Shown here: positions 42,448 through 51,208 of the stretch, piece after piece
How positions within the stretch are numbered: the first letter of the stretch is position 1
Layout of the letters: the number at the start of each line of letters is the position of its first letter
Origin: JBBQXY01 sp051004815
GTDB lineage: Bacteria > Chloroflexota > Ktedonobacteria > Ktedonobacterales > Ktedonobacteraceae
Direction: 5' to 3'
Length of the DNA: 64,000 nucleotides
NCBI GenBank assembly: GCA_051004815.1
Contig: JBPCJY010000041.1
Span: 1-64,000, forward strand
The notes under the pieces: model-generated
What the model saw: only the letters and a program-made list of their open reading frames with translations
Database searches by the model: none
What the model was told of the DNA's origin: nothing
Translations under genes and position numbers: made by a program

Positions 42448-43731
42448 TCAAGTGAGCGGTGGAGGATATTTAGGTGGTGTGGCCAGGCCGAAAGCAGCGT
42501 ATGAGGGAAGCAGTATGCCAAGGACAATAAGTAGAATACTGGCGAGAGCTACGGGCAAGAAGGCTATGGCGGGAAGCTGGAAGATATCCCAGAGTTGACC
42601 ACCGATGAGTGGCCCGACGAAGGCTACCGCATAGGTGAGTGAGATGGTAATGCCTGTGAGGCGTGCTACTTCGTCAAGCTTTGCCAGCAAAGGTGGGAGC
42701 GCAATGCCAAGAGTGAAGACGAGGGCTGAGCTTCCACCGAGCAGTGCGGCCCAGAACAGTTCCAGAGGTGCGGGTGTAAAGACCCAACCAGCGATTGCCA
42801 CAGTGCAGATAACACCTGCCACAATAAAAGGCCAGCGACGGCCCGCGAGTCGCTGTGCGAAGAGCGTAACGGCGAGGCTGCTCGGCAATTGCGCTACGTT
42901 CAGTATAGCGAGTGCCGCGGGGGTCAAATCCGCGTGATGTATGGCCTGATTATAAGAGGCGATCCAGCCGTTCATGCCGAAATAGATGAGGCTGCCCGCG
43001 CCAAGCATGATGCCCAGGTGCAGGGCATTGACGCGGATAGGAGCCGCCGATAAATCGGTCGGTGGGCGCGATGAATCGGCCTCTACAGGCCTGCCATGCT
43101 CGATAGAGGATGACCGCATTGATACAGGAGGTGCCAACCAGAGCCAGAGCGCGAGTAGCACGATTACTGGGACGCCCCAGAGTATGAACGTGGCTGCCCA
43201 GGCGTCTCTGCTCCAAAATTGTACCATGACAGGAACCGTTATTCCTGCCGCCACAGCTTCGCCGATGATCAATCCATCGCTGAAAAGGGCAGCGACAAGG
43301 CCGATTTGCGCTGGAAACCAACGGCGTGCTAGCACAGGAACGGCTGTCTGTGCCAGTGCGATACCCAGGCTCATGAGCAACGTGAAGAGAAAGAGCAAAA
43401 ATGCCGTGGGCCATAGTACGCGCAGGAGCGCACCGCCGCCAAGGAAGGCCAGGCCGATTGAGACGCAAGCTCGTGCGCCGATGCGTTCGGCAATTAGCCC
43501 TGACGGCCATGCCGCACAGGCGAGCACCAGTACAGGTAAGGCGGTGAGAAACCCTGTTGCTGTATAGTTGAGGCTTAAATCGTGTTGGATGAGCGGTAGA
43601 ATGGGAGGAACTCCCAGAATGACGGAGCGTAAATTGAAGCCAACGAGGGTGAGTAAAATGCAGACAACAATTTTGCGCCAATTAATGGTGATACTGCCAT
43701 CGTTGGCAAGAGATTTTTCATGTTTGACCAT
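42448..43731 (-). CDS. MFS transporter, CynX/NimT-like
   Basis: A 427-residue transporter with 12 predicted membrane helices. The first helices contain NLRSVILGVPPILPLIQHDL, a signature of the cyanate/nitroimidazole (CynX/NimT) branch, and the loop GLIAERIGARA matches the MFS motif A region. A hydrophilic loop of about 45 residues lies between helices 6 and 7. It probably imports or exports an organic anion used by the neighbouring catabolic enzymes. It ends 115 bases before the dioxygenase start. Confidence 0.9.
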   Translation of the reverse strand: MVKHEKSLANDGSITINWRKIVVCILLTLVGFNLRSVILGVPPILPLIQHDLSLNYTATGFLTALPVLVLACAAWPSGLIAERIGARACVSIGLAFLGGGALLRVLWPTAFLLFLFTLLMSLGIALAQTAVPVLARRWFPAQIGLVAALFSDGLIIGEAVAAGITVPVMVQFWSRDAWAATFILWGVPVIVLLALWLWLAPPVSMRSSSIEHGRPVEADSSRPPTDLSAAPIRVNALHLGIMLGAGSLIYFGMNGWIASYNQAIHHADLTPAALAILNVAQLPSSLAVTLFAQRLAGRRWPFIVAGVICTVAIAGWVFTPAPLELFWAALLGGSSALVFTLGIALPPLLAKLDEVARLTGITISLTYAVAFVGPLIGGQLWDIFQLPAIAFLPVALASILLIVLGILLPSYAAFGLATPPKYPPPLT

Positions 43732-43890
43732 TGGTTTCCAATGCTACTTTATAGGGCAACTAAGCCACCGTGCTTGGGAGGCAGGTATATGTATTTTTTT
43801 ACTATATCATACTTTGTTCTTTGCAATTTGGTTGTGGAGTGAATGGCGGAATCTTTGTGAAATGTTGCGATATATTTCACGGGTGGAACG

Positions 43891-43899
43891 TGATATAAT
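43891..43899 (+). promoter_or_regulatory. Extended -10 promoter of the ligase-LLM pair
   Basis: TGATATAAT (TG at 43891-43892, TATAAT at 43894-43899) is a consensus extended -10, which can work without a strong -35. It lies about 65 bases before the ATG at 43966. Confidence 0.5.
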
Positions 43900-43965
43900 T
43901 CTGGCATTCCCGCGTGTTCGATTGTACTGACAACGATGACGTACTGAAGAGAAGGAGAATGCCCT

Positions 43966-45537
43966 ATGACTACTTCAGAGAACACCGCCGGTGGCATGCC
44001 TGCAGCCCCACAACCGCCTCATTATATGGATGTCCACGCGCTTGTTCGCTCTAACAAAGTTGCGCTGATTTGTGGAGAGCGGTCGCTCACTTATGCTGAG
44101 TTGAATGCGCGGGCCAGGCATGTTGCCAATGCGTTGGGCACACTGGGAGTGAAGGCAGGTGATAGAGTTGCTGTGATGGCTTACAACTCTATTGAGTTGC
44201 TGGAAATTGCCTGTGGGCTGTCAAAGCTCTCGGCTATTGCTGTGTTGCTCAACTATCGCTTGCGCGAAGGTGAAGTGGCTTATATCCTCAATGATTGCCA
44301 GGCTAAAGTGGCGATAGCGGGAGCAGAACTGGTGGAGGTAGTCGATGCAGCGCGGGCTGAGGTGCAGGGTGAAGTGATCTATATTGCCATCGGAGACGAG
44401 TCACGCGCTGGCTGGTTGCGCTATGAGGATATGCTTGCTAACGCTGGCGAAGATGTAGCAGTGGCTGACGAGGGTAAGTTAGGTTCTACCATGAGCTATA
44501 CATCTGGCACGACGGGCAAACCTAAAGGAGCGTATCGTCCGCGGGGCGTGGCGGTCGAAGATGTGATCCAAATTGTGCAGACGTTTGGATTGGTCGAGTC
44601 AAATGTGTATTTGTTGGCTGGCCCATACTATCATAGTGCGCCCAACGTCTTTACGGCCTTCCATTTATTGTTGGGGGCGACCATTGTGATCCAGCCAAAG
44701 TTCGACGCGGTGGAAGCTTTGCGACTGATCGAGCGGTACAAAGTCACAACTACCTTCATGGCCCCGACGCTCCTGCAACGTCTTTGTGATGTTCCTGAAG
44801 AGGTAGCAGCTCGTTTTGATTGCAGTTCTTTGCGTTCTATCATTTTAGGGGCGGCACCGTGCCCGTATGTGTTGAAGGTACGGGCGATAGCACGCTTTGG
44901 TGAGTGTCTGTGGGAGTTCTATGGAGCGACGGAAACTGCCTTTGTGACGATACTGCGGCCCGAAGACCAGTTGCGCAAGCCGGGCTCGTGCGGGAAAGCA
45001 GGCCCAGGACAGGAGATACGCTTGCTCGACGCGGCGGGTAACGAGGTTCCTGATGGTGTGCCCGGTGAGATGTGGGCACGCAATGCCTCGTTAGCCGAGT
45101 ATTATAATAAGCCGGAGGCGACGGCCAGCAACACGATGGATGGATTCTTTTCCGTAGGCGATATCGCCTATCGTGACGATGAGGGCTACTACTATATTTG
45201 CGACCGCAAGATTGATATGGTTATCTCAGGCGGGGTCAATATCTATCCGGCGGAGATCGAGGCGGTTTTGGTAGCGCATCCTGCCGTATTGGACGTGGCG
45301 GTAATCGGTGTGCCAGACGAACGATGGGGCGAATCGTTGAAGGCGGTGGTTGTGTTGCGTCCCAATGCCAGTGCTACCGAGGGGGAGCTGATCGCCTTTT
45401 GTGGCGAGCGACTGGCCGATTACAAAAAGCCGCGTTCGGTAGACTTCGTGGAGGAACTCCCACGCAATCCGGCGGGTAAGCTCCTCAAAACGCTTATTCG
45501 CGCACCATATTGGGAGGGTGCGGGACGAAGAATTTAG
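43966..45537 (+). CDS. AMP-dependent acyl/aryl-CoA synthetase
   Basis: A 523-residue adenylating ligase: SYTSGTTGKPKGAYRP loop, FYGATETAF, VGDIAYRDDEGYYYICDRKIDMVISGGVNIYP, and the Lys in PRNPAGKLLK. The pattern matches fatty-acyl or cyclohexanecarboxylate/benzoate-type ligases. It runs divergently from the MFS gene and is followed 33 bases later by an LLM-family oxidoreductase, with which it is probably co-transcribed. Confidence 0.88.
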   Translation: MTTSENTAGGMPAAPQPPHYMDVHALVRSNKVALICGERSLTYAELNARARHVANALGTLGVKAGDRVAVMAYNSIELLEIACGLSKLSAIAVLLNYRLREGEVAYILNDCQAKVAIAGAELVEVVDAARAEVQGEVIYIAIGDESRAGWLRYEDMLANAGEDVAVADEGKLGSTMSYTSGTTGKPKGAYRPRGVAVEDVIQIVQTFGLVESNVYLLAGPYYHSAPNVFTAFHLLLGATIVIQPKFDAVEALRLIERYKVTTTFMAPTLLQRLCDVPEEVAARFDCSSLRSIILGAAPCPYVLKVRAIARFGECLWEFYGATETAFVTILRPEDQLRKPGSCGKAGPGQEIRLLDAAGNEVPDGVPGEMWARNASLAEYYNKPEATASNTMDGFFSVGDIAYRDDEGYYYICDRKIDMVISGGVNIYPAEIEAVLVAHPAVLDVAVIGVPDERWGESLKAVVVLRPNASATEGELIAFCGERLADYKKPRSVDFVEELPRNPAGKLLKTLIRAPYWEGAGRRI

Positions 45538-45570
45538 CTGGATAGGCTTGGTTTGATGAAGGAGGACTTT

Positions 45571-46566
45571 ATGCCACGCGTAGCAATGTATTTGCAAGAC
45601 AAACATGACATTCGTGAGGGCATGGCATATGCGCAGTATGCTGAGGAACGCGGCTTCGAGGCGGTGTGGCAGGCCGAATCACGCCTTGTGCGAGACGCGA
45701 TTGTGCCGATGGCCGCGTTCGCGGCAGTGACCTCGCGTATGAAAATCGGCAGCGGCGTGATAAACAATTGGACACGCAATATTGGGTTACTGGCCGCAAC
45801 CTTTTTGACGCTTGACGACCTTGCGCCGAATCGCATGATTTGTGGCCTTGGTGCCTGGTGGGATCCGTTGGCCAGGCAGGTGGGCATTGAACGGAGAAAG
45901 CCGTTAAAGGCAATGCGCGAAACGATAGAAGTTATGCGACGATTGCTGAATATGGAGCGAGTGACCTTTCACGGTGAATTTCACCATGTGGATGATATTG
46001 AGCTTGATGTGGTGCATGGACGCCGCGAGCCGCGCAATGTACCGATCTTTATAGGTGCAACACAGATGGGGATGATGGAGTTGGCGGGCGAGATCGCCGA
46101 TGGGGTGGTGCTCAATTATTGTGTGCCGCCGGAATACAATTTTGAAGCTTTGCAACACATTGAGATCGGCGCGAAAAAAGCTGGGCGCACTTTGAGCGAT
46201 ATTGACCGCCCGCAACTGATCGTGTGCTCGGTCGATATGGATCATCATCGTGCGGTGCAGGCGGCAAAGGAATTGATTACGCAATACCTCGCGCAGCAAT
46301 CTCACATTGCGCAAGCCAGTGGGACGCCGCTGGAAACGGTGAAGAAGGTGCAGAGCATTCTCCAGTGGCCCGCGACAAAAGAACAAATTCACGAGGCTAT
46401 GCAGTTTGTGCCGGATGAATTGATTGAGCGCATCACCGCGAGTGGGACGCCGGATGAAGTTCGTGCGAAGGTGGAAGAATACAACCGCGCTGGCTGCACC
46501 TGCCCAATTCTATATCCGCTGGGTGACGATGTAAAGCTCATGATTGATACGTTTGCCCAGGCGTGA
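45571..46566 (+). CDS. LLM-class F420/flavin-dependent oxidoreductase
   Basis: A 331-residue luciferase-like TIM-barrel protein. The N-terminus (MPRVAMYLQDKHDIREGMAY), AVWQAESRLVRDAIVPMAA and LGAWWDPLARQVG resemble F420-dependent methylenetetrahydromethanopterin-reductase-like and oxidase subgroups. The start at 45571 has GGAGG upstream; TTG/ATG at 45553/45556 are alternatives. Cofactor choice between F420 and FMN cannot be settled from sequence. It follows the acyl-CoA ligase and may oxidise the CoA product or a related acid. Confidence 0.87.
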   Translation: MPRVAMYLQDKHDIREGMAYAQYAEERGFEAVWQAESRLVRDAIVPMAAFAAVTSRMKIGSGVINNWTRNIGLLAATFLTLDDLAPNRMICGLGAWWDPLARQVGIERRKPLKAMRETIEVMRRLLNMERVTFHGEFHHVDDIELDVVHGRREPRNVPIFIGATQMGMMELAGEIADGVVLNYCVPPEYNFEALQHIEIGAKKAGRTLSDIDRPQLIVCSVDMDHHRAVQAAKELITQYLAQQSHIAQASGTPLETVKKVQSILQWPATKEQIHEAMQFVPDELIERITASGTPDEVRAKVEEYNRAGCTCPILYPLGDDVKLMIDTFAQA

Positions 46567-46568
46567 TA

Positions 46569-46582
46569 ATGATAGCTATCAT
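46569..46582. terminator. Perfect 14-bp palindrome between converging genes
   Basis: ATGATAGCTATCAT is self-complementary over 14 bases and lies 3 bases after the LLM stop, between it and the converging oxidase. It may end transcription on one strand or be an operator; a short TTT follows on the plus strand. Confidence 0.3.
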
Positions 46583-46608
46583 GTTTGCAAGCCTTTCGTG
46601 TTGGTTCT

Positions 46609-47814
46609 TTAAATGACATTCTTTTCTGGATTGAGTCGCCCCGTCGAGAAGCGTGCGATACTCAAATCGCTCACGTCAATGGTACAAGCTCCACCGTCCA
46701 GAATGAATTCGCTGATGACCATTCCCGTCGCTGGACTCTGCATAAATCCGTGACCGCTAAATCCTGTCGCCACAAGAAAGTTTTCCACTCCAGGGATAGG
46801 GCCAAGGATGGCATTGTGATCAGGAGTGGTCTCGTACGATCCAGCCCATCCCTGATGAATTCGTGCGCGTTCAAAGATGGGAACGCGTTTGATGGCATCT
46901 TCCACCACGGTATTGAGCCATGTCCAATTCATCGTGGTGTCGAAGCTGAATGGTTCGTGCTGATCGCTCGTGCCAAGCATGAAGCCTGATCCTTCTGGTC
47001 GGAAGTGGAAGGTGTTGTGCATCTCAATCGTCATGGGGGCATTGTGTGGGATTTCGTCAAAGGGGTCGGTGGTAAAACACATCCGGCGCAAGGGCTGAAC
47101 GGGTATCTCGACGCCGACCATGCGACCAAGCTCACCACTCCATGCACCAGCGCATCCAACCACAACACCAGGAGAGAAGGTGCCTCGTTTCGTCTCAACA
47201 GCAACAATTCGTGTCCCTTCACGTTTGATTGCATGTACGGCTGTCTCTTCAATGAAGTGTGCTCCTTGTTGCCTCGCACGCCTGGCAAAGGCTTGCGTCA
47301 CTTCATGAGGGCTACCATAGCCATCCGTTGGACAGTACGTTGCTCCCACCAAATCACTGACTTGTAACCACGGCCAGCGCGTTCCTACCTGCTCCGGCGT
47401 TAGCACCTCAACAGGGAGTCCCAGCTGCTGCTGGAATGCAGCGTTATGCTGAAAAGTGGTCAGTTCTTCTTGTGTAGAGAGCAGGAAAAGATAGCCAACC
47501 TGGTGGAAGTCAACGCCGCCTTCGTCGGGAGCAAGTCCTAATCGTTCATGAAAATGCTCAAAGAAATCGACGGAATACATGGCAAGCCGCACATTGGACT
47601 CGCACGAAAACTGCTGACGAATGCCACCGGCTGCCTTTGCCGTAGAGCCGCTCCCGATGGTGTGTCGTTCCAGCACGACCACATTTTTGCAGCCACGCTG
47701 AGTCAAGTGATAGGCAATACTACAGCCAATCACCCCACCTCCAATGATCAATACATCGGGTCGCATGGAAAATGTCTCTGTTTGTTTGCTCATATCTTGT
47801 CGGTACCCATTCAT
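46609..47814 (-). CDS. FAD-dependent oxidoreductase, DAO (sarcosine-oxidase-like) family
   Basis: A 401-residue flavoprotein with the N-terminal ADP-binding motif DVLIIGGGVIGCSIAYHL and the downstream AAGGIRQQFSCE region. A C-terminal FAD contact (IPGVENFLVATGFSGHGFMQSP) ends the protein. Members oxidise sarcosine, glycine, proline or related amines. The start at 47814 is favoured by AGAGGA six bases upstream; a GTG at 47829 would add five residues. It converges on the LLM gene and does not share its operon. Confidence 0.87.
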   Translation of the reverse strand: MNGYRQDMSKQTETFSMRPDVLIIGGGVIGCSIAYHLTQRGCKNVVVLERHTIGSGSTAKAAGGIRQQFSCESNVRLAMYSVDFFEHFHERLGLAPDEGGVDFHQVGYLFLLSTQEELTTFQHNAAFQQQLGLPVEVLTPEQVGTRWPWLQVSDLVGATYCPTDGYGSPHEVTQAFARRARQQGAHFIEETAVHAIKREGTRIVAVETKRGTFSPGVVVGCAGAWSGELGRMVGVEIPVQPLRRMCFTTDPFDEIPHNAPMTIEMHNTFHFRPEGSGFMLGTSDQHEPFSFDTTMNWTWLNTVVEDAIKRVPIFERARIHQGWAGSYETTPDHNAILGPIPGVENFLVATGFSGHGFMQSPATGMVISEFILDGGACTIDVSDLSIARFSTGRLNPEKNVI

Positions 47815-47911
47815 GTCGCATCCTCTCACCGCAAAGGGAAGAGAAGCCAGGTACCAATCTCCTCTCTGATATATTCACATGATTATGCTTACTATCAGTA
47901 GTATAGACGCT

Positions 47912-48730
47912 CTACACCTCTTTGTGTGACATGGCTATCGCTATGATGACCATCACCACGGTAAAGCCTAACAGTACGGCGAGATTAAATGGCACGCTGG
48001 CGATGTCGTACCCCAGCAGTACCCCACGAATGGCATTCACCCCGTAGGAGAGCGGATTGAGTAAGAGGATAGCGTGCAGCCATGGCGGAACTGAGCGCGT
48101 TGGGAAGATCGCTCCTGAGAACATGTAGAGTGGCAGTGTAATAAAGTTCTGGATGGTGCCGAAGTTCTCAAAGTCGGTGATCCACATCGCAATGACCACC
48201 CCTAGTCCCGCAATGGCCAGGGCGGTGACAAAGGTTACTACAACCGTGCCTAAAATGTTCAAAGGATTGAGGGTCACAGAAGCAAAGGGGGCGAAGAAGA
48301 GAATGATCAGTGCCTGGACGGTCGAACTCGATGCGCCTCCCAGGCACTTACCGATTACGAGCGTTGAACGCGGGGTTGGTGCTACCTGTACTTCTTTCAG
48401 GAAGCCAAACTCACGGTCATACACAATCGAAACCGCCGATTGCAGGCCGCTAAAGATGACGGTCATGGCGATCACACCAGGGAAGACAAATTGTTCATAG
48501 CTGAAACCGGCGATAGTACCAAGCGAACCGCGCAAGCCAAACCCTAGCGCGAACAGCCAGACAAGCGCACGCGCTACCGCTCCCAGCAAACGCGAACGTT
48601 GCCGCCAGAGCCGTACCATATCGCGCCGCCAGATCATGGCGATGCCTGCGAGATCGATGAAAGATATAGGGGCAGAGCGGTTTTCAGGTGAGACTGGTGG
48701 AACTATGACTGGTTGTGTGGTTTTGAGCAT
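47912..48730 (-). CDS. ABC-2 exporter permease (DrrB-like)
   Basis: A 272-residue ABC-2 permease with six predicted membrane segments (roughly 45-65, 78-98, 128-150, 160-180, 190-210 and 235-265). The N-terminal amphipathic stretch is followed by the central loop (YDREFGFLKEVQVAPTPRSTLVIGK), both typical of daunorubicin-resistance DrrB/NodJ permeases. It pairs with the ATPase gene 25 bases upstream, forming an exporter for drugs, lipids or polyketides. Confidence 0.9.
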   Translation of the reverse strand: MLKTTQPVIVPPVSPENRSAPISFIDLAGIAMIWRRDMVRLWRQRSRLLGAVARALVWLFALGFGLRGSLGTIAGFSYEQFVFPGVIAMTVIFSGLQSAVSIVYDREFGFLKEVQVAPTPRSTLVIGKCLGGASSSTVQALIILFFAPFASVTLNPLNILGTVVVTFVTALAIAGLGVVIAMWITDFENFGTIQNFITLPLYMFSGAIFPTRSVPPWLHAILLLNPLSYGVNAIRGVLLGYDIASVPFNLAVLLGFTVVMVIIAIAMSHKEV

Positions 48731-48755
48731 GGTTGGCTTCCTTAATGCGTGTTAA

Positions 48756-49742
48756 CTAACGGCGTAGACGACCACGGTTGCGTAAACGAGAACCCATGCG
48801 GTCTTTCGCACTGGCAGACTCGTCACGAATAGCTCGACCTGTGAGATTGACAAAGACGTCTTCCAACGTGGGGGCAGTCACTTTTACCTCGCGTACTTCG
48901 ATATCTGCCAATGTCAGGTGGCGGATGAGGTTGGCGGCTAATGCTTGTCCATTCTCGCCTTCCACATAAATGGTATCAGCTTCGCGGCGCACTGAATGAC
49001 CAAGATGGTGTTCAAGCACGGTTGCGGCCTCATCGGGAACGGACGTGGTGAGGCATACGATATCCTGTCCAACCATATGCTTGAGCGCGGCGGGGGTATC
49101 GAGGGCGACGATCTGACCATGGTCGATGATGGCGATACGATCACAATATTCAGCTTCTTCCATGTAGTGCGTCGTCATGAAGATGGTAAGCCCTGTGCGT
49201 TCGCGCAGCCGTAGCACATGTTCCCAAACGCTGCGGCGCGTCTGTGGATCAAGACCAACGGTTGGCTCATCGAGAAAGAGGGTTTGCGGTTCGTGCAATA
49301 GGCCGCGTGCGACCTCTAAACGGCGTTTCATGCCACCAGAGAAAGTTTTGACGATGTCTTTGCGGCGTTCATCGAGGCCGACCAGTTGGAGCACTTCGTG
49401 GATACGGGCTGCGCGTGTTTTGCGCGGGGTATGGTAGACCATACAGTGGTAATAGAGATTCTGCTCCGCGGTGAGATACTCGTCAAGGGTTGGGTCCTGA
49501 AAGACGATGCCAATGCTCTGGCGCACCTGCAATGCTTCATGTTCAATATCATAGCCGTTGATCCATGCCCGTCCACCGGTGGGATGGAGCAAGGTACACA
49601 ACATTTTGATCGTCGTGCTTTTCCCGGCCCCATTGGGTCCAAGAAAGCCAAAGGTTTCGCCGCGTGCGACCTGGAGATCAATACCCTTTACGGCTTGTAT
49701 TTCTCCATAGGAACGCGAAAGTTTTTCAACAGTGATGGTCAT
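48756..49742 (-). CDS. ABC exporter ATPase (DrrA-like)
   Basis: A 328-residue ATPase of the daunorubicin-resistance DrrA type. Walker A is GPNGAGKSTT, the signature is FSGGMKRRLEVARG, and Walker B is TLFLDEPTVGLDP. The C-terminal domain (about 230-328) is typical of DrrA and ends in a basic tail. Its ATG overlaps the stop of the MarR gene by four bases (ATGA), so translation is coupled. With the permease it makes an exporter controlled by the MarR repressor. Confidence 0.94.
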   Translation of the reverse strand: MTITVEKLSRSYGEIQAVKGIDLQVARGETFGFLGPNGAGKSTTIKMLCTLLHPTGGRAWINGYDIEHEALQVRQSIGIVFQDPTLDEYLTAEQNLYYHCMVYHTPRKTRAARIHEVLQLVGLDERRKDIVKTFSGGMKRRLEVARGLLHEPQTLFLDEPTVGLDPQTRRSVWEHVLRLRERTGLTIFMTTHYMEEAEYCDRIAIIDHGQIVALDTPAALKHMVGQDIVCLTTSVPDEAATVLEHHLGHSVRREADTIYVEGENGQALAANLIRHLTLADIEVREVKVTAPTLEDVFVNLTGRAIRDESASAKDRMGSRLRNRGRLRR

Positions 49743-50230
49743 GGTTCTACCTCAATGATGTGACGCAAGATTGGTAGGGCGATACGCAGATGAGCAAGTT
49801 CTTCCTGATTGAGATGTGCCAGGCGGCGTTGTAAGTTTGTACGGCGGAACTGGTCGTACAGGGCTACCGCATGCTGTCCACGTTCTGTCGGTAGAACCCA
49901 GACCACGCGCCAATCTTGTTCATCGCGTTCGCGTTCGACAAATTCCTGAGTGAGAAGACGTTTGACCATCGCGGTCGCCGTTGGCGGCGCAACGTCCAGT
50001 TGATCGGCTAATTCCTGCATCGTGCAACGCTGCTGCGTGGTCAGAATGCGCAAAAGTCTGATCTGCCCGGTGGTCGCACGCAGTTCGGCGATATCACGCC
50101 ATTCTGGTAATGTCTGTTTGGAAGCGGCTTCACGAGGAATAGCTGTACGAATTTGCCGTAGCAACCGCGGGACAAGTTCGAGCAACTCGTCGGCGATGTC
50201 CAGCTCATAGAGAGAAGAATGCTCTGCCAT
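49739..50230 (-). CDS. MarR-family transcriptional regulator
   Basis: From the ATG at 50230 it is 163 residues. A MarR winged helix is visible as TTQQRCTMQELADQLDVAPPTATAMVKRL followed by VERERDEQDWRVVWVLPTERG. It leads the DrrAB-like exporter operon and likely represses it until a toxic ligand binds. A TTG at 50248 would add six residues but has no clear ribosome site. The promoter region carries an ATTTAG/CTAAAT inverted repeat. Confidence 0.9.
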   Translation of the reverse strand: MAEHSSLYELDIADELLELVPRLLRQIRTAIPREAASKQTLPEWRDIAELRATTGQIRLLRILTTQQRCTMQELADQLDVAPPTATAMVKRLLTQEFVERERDEQDWRVVWVLPTERGQHAVALYDQFRRTNLQRRLAHLNQEELAHLRIALPILRHIIEVEP

Positions 50231-50268
50231 TGGTCCATTTTCCTGCAATTTTATTTAGCGCAACTACT

Positions 50269-50301
50269 ATTTAGTGTATCTATTACTTAGATGCTCTAAA
50301 T
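50269..50301 (-). promoter_or_regulatory. MarR promoter with overlapping inverted repeat
   Basis: On the minus strand TTTAGA (50295-50300) and TACACT (50273-50278) are 16 bases apart, about 45 bases before the MarR start. ATTTAG (50269-50274) and CTAAAT (50296-50301) form an inverted repeat covering both boxes, fitting a MarR-type autoregulatory site. Confidence 0.4.
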
Positions 50302-50488
50302 ATATTATCCTGGAGATGATGGCGGTGTCAAGCTCATATCTCTTAGGGTTGAGCTTATGGAGTGGTCTCGTTAGCCTTGGAGGTATCGGGGTATTGTATT
50401 GCAAAAGCCAGGTGTATTATGCGGTGCAAAGGCGGCCCTTTAGACTTGACAGCGTAAGCTTGGTTTGGAGTCCAGACACGGCATAAAT

Positions 50489-50533
50489 AAGGTGTACCGT
50501 GAAATGCAGGGTCTCAATGGTGCGGTACACCTT
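50489..50533 (-). repeat. Inverted repeat after the SCP2-domain gene
   Basis: AAGGTGTACCG (50489-50499) and CGGTACACCTT (50523-50533) are perfect 11-base arms around a 23-base loop, downstream of the SCP2 gene stop on the minus strand. Reading that way the stem is followed by ATTTATG. It may be a terminator. The remaining 50302-50488 stretch shows no gene. Confidence 0.4.
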
Positions 50534-50569
50534 GTCGATGCCAGGACAGGGTCAAAGCTGTAGATGAGA

Positions 50570-50893
50570 TTAGCGTCGAGTTGGGAAAAGATTGGGTACT
50601 TTCATGGCAAGCATCATATCGCCAGCAATTTTAAGCTTGCCTGTCATAAAAGCATTCATCGCATCCAATTTGCCTTCGGTGATAGCAAGCCAGTCTTTGT
50701 CACTGACCGTAAAGGTGATATCAGGCTTCTCAACTCCACCGGTGATTATTTTGCATTCATTATTGACGATTTGGGCCGCCCATACGCCAGCTTCTTCTCC
50801 AGTGATGTTCCACTGGAGTGTTTTATTCATACCTGTTGCTGCCGCGGGGTTAAATACACTCGGCATTTGTTCGAAGCTCTCGGCAACTGTCAT
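50570..50893 (-). CDS. SCP2 sterol-carrier-domain protein
   Basis: A 107-residue single-domain protein of the SCP2 sterol-transfer family: WNITGEEAGVWAAQIVNNECKI and DITFTVSDKDWLAITEGKLDAMNAFMTGKLKIAGDMMLAMKV are diagnostic. These proteins bind lipids or acyl-CoA. It has its own promoter and lies between the exporter operon and the carotenoid operon; a role in either lipid metabolism or carotenoid handling would be speculation. Confidence 0.93.
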   Translation of the reverse strand: MTVAESFEQMPSVFNPAAATGMNKTLQWNITGEEAGVWAAQIVNNECKIITGGVEKPDITFTVSDKDWLAITEGKLDAMNAFMTGKLKIAGDMMLAMKVPNLFPTRR

Positions 50894-50953
50894 AGTTGTT
50901 CTCTCCTAAAACCTTTTGCTAGATGCAGGAAAGGCTCCTGCCAACACTGCTAT

Positions 50954-50983
50954 AGTATACCAGTATGAAACAATCTGTGTCCA
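50954..50983 (-). promoter_or_regulatory. Promoter of the SCP2-domain gene
   Basis: On the minus strand TGGACA (50978-50983) and TATACT (50954-50959) are 18 bases apart, leaving a leader of about 55 bases to the start codon. Confidence 0.5.
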
Positions 50984-51208
50984 GTTAGCTGGTTTACATT
51001 TTCTTACCCCTTCCTCTGGCTCTCTAGCGTCTTTTACCAGGTTCCCTCTACAATATTTACCCATCCCACTACAATAGAGCGTCCTTAACACAAGTACAAA
51101 AGTTACACCTGTCGTATTACCAAAGATAATGTTCATGGAGGGGCTAAAACACCTTGCATGAAAAAGCCCCTTTTTGCGAGAGGAGTTTTAAGATATGTGG
51201 AGACCACT

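Noticed and set aside
42950..43681. 243-codon second frame inside the MFS gene
   Set aside because: The other frame encodes a typical 12-helix transporter. This one is rich in Arg, His, Pro and Ser, the usual look of an out-of-frame translation.
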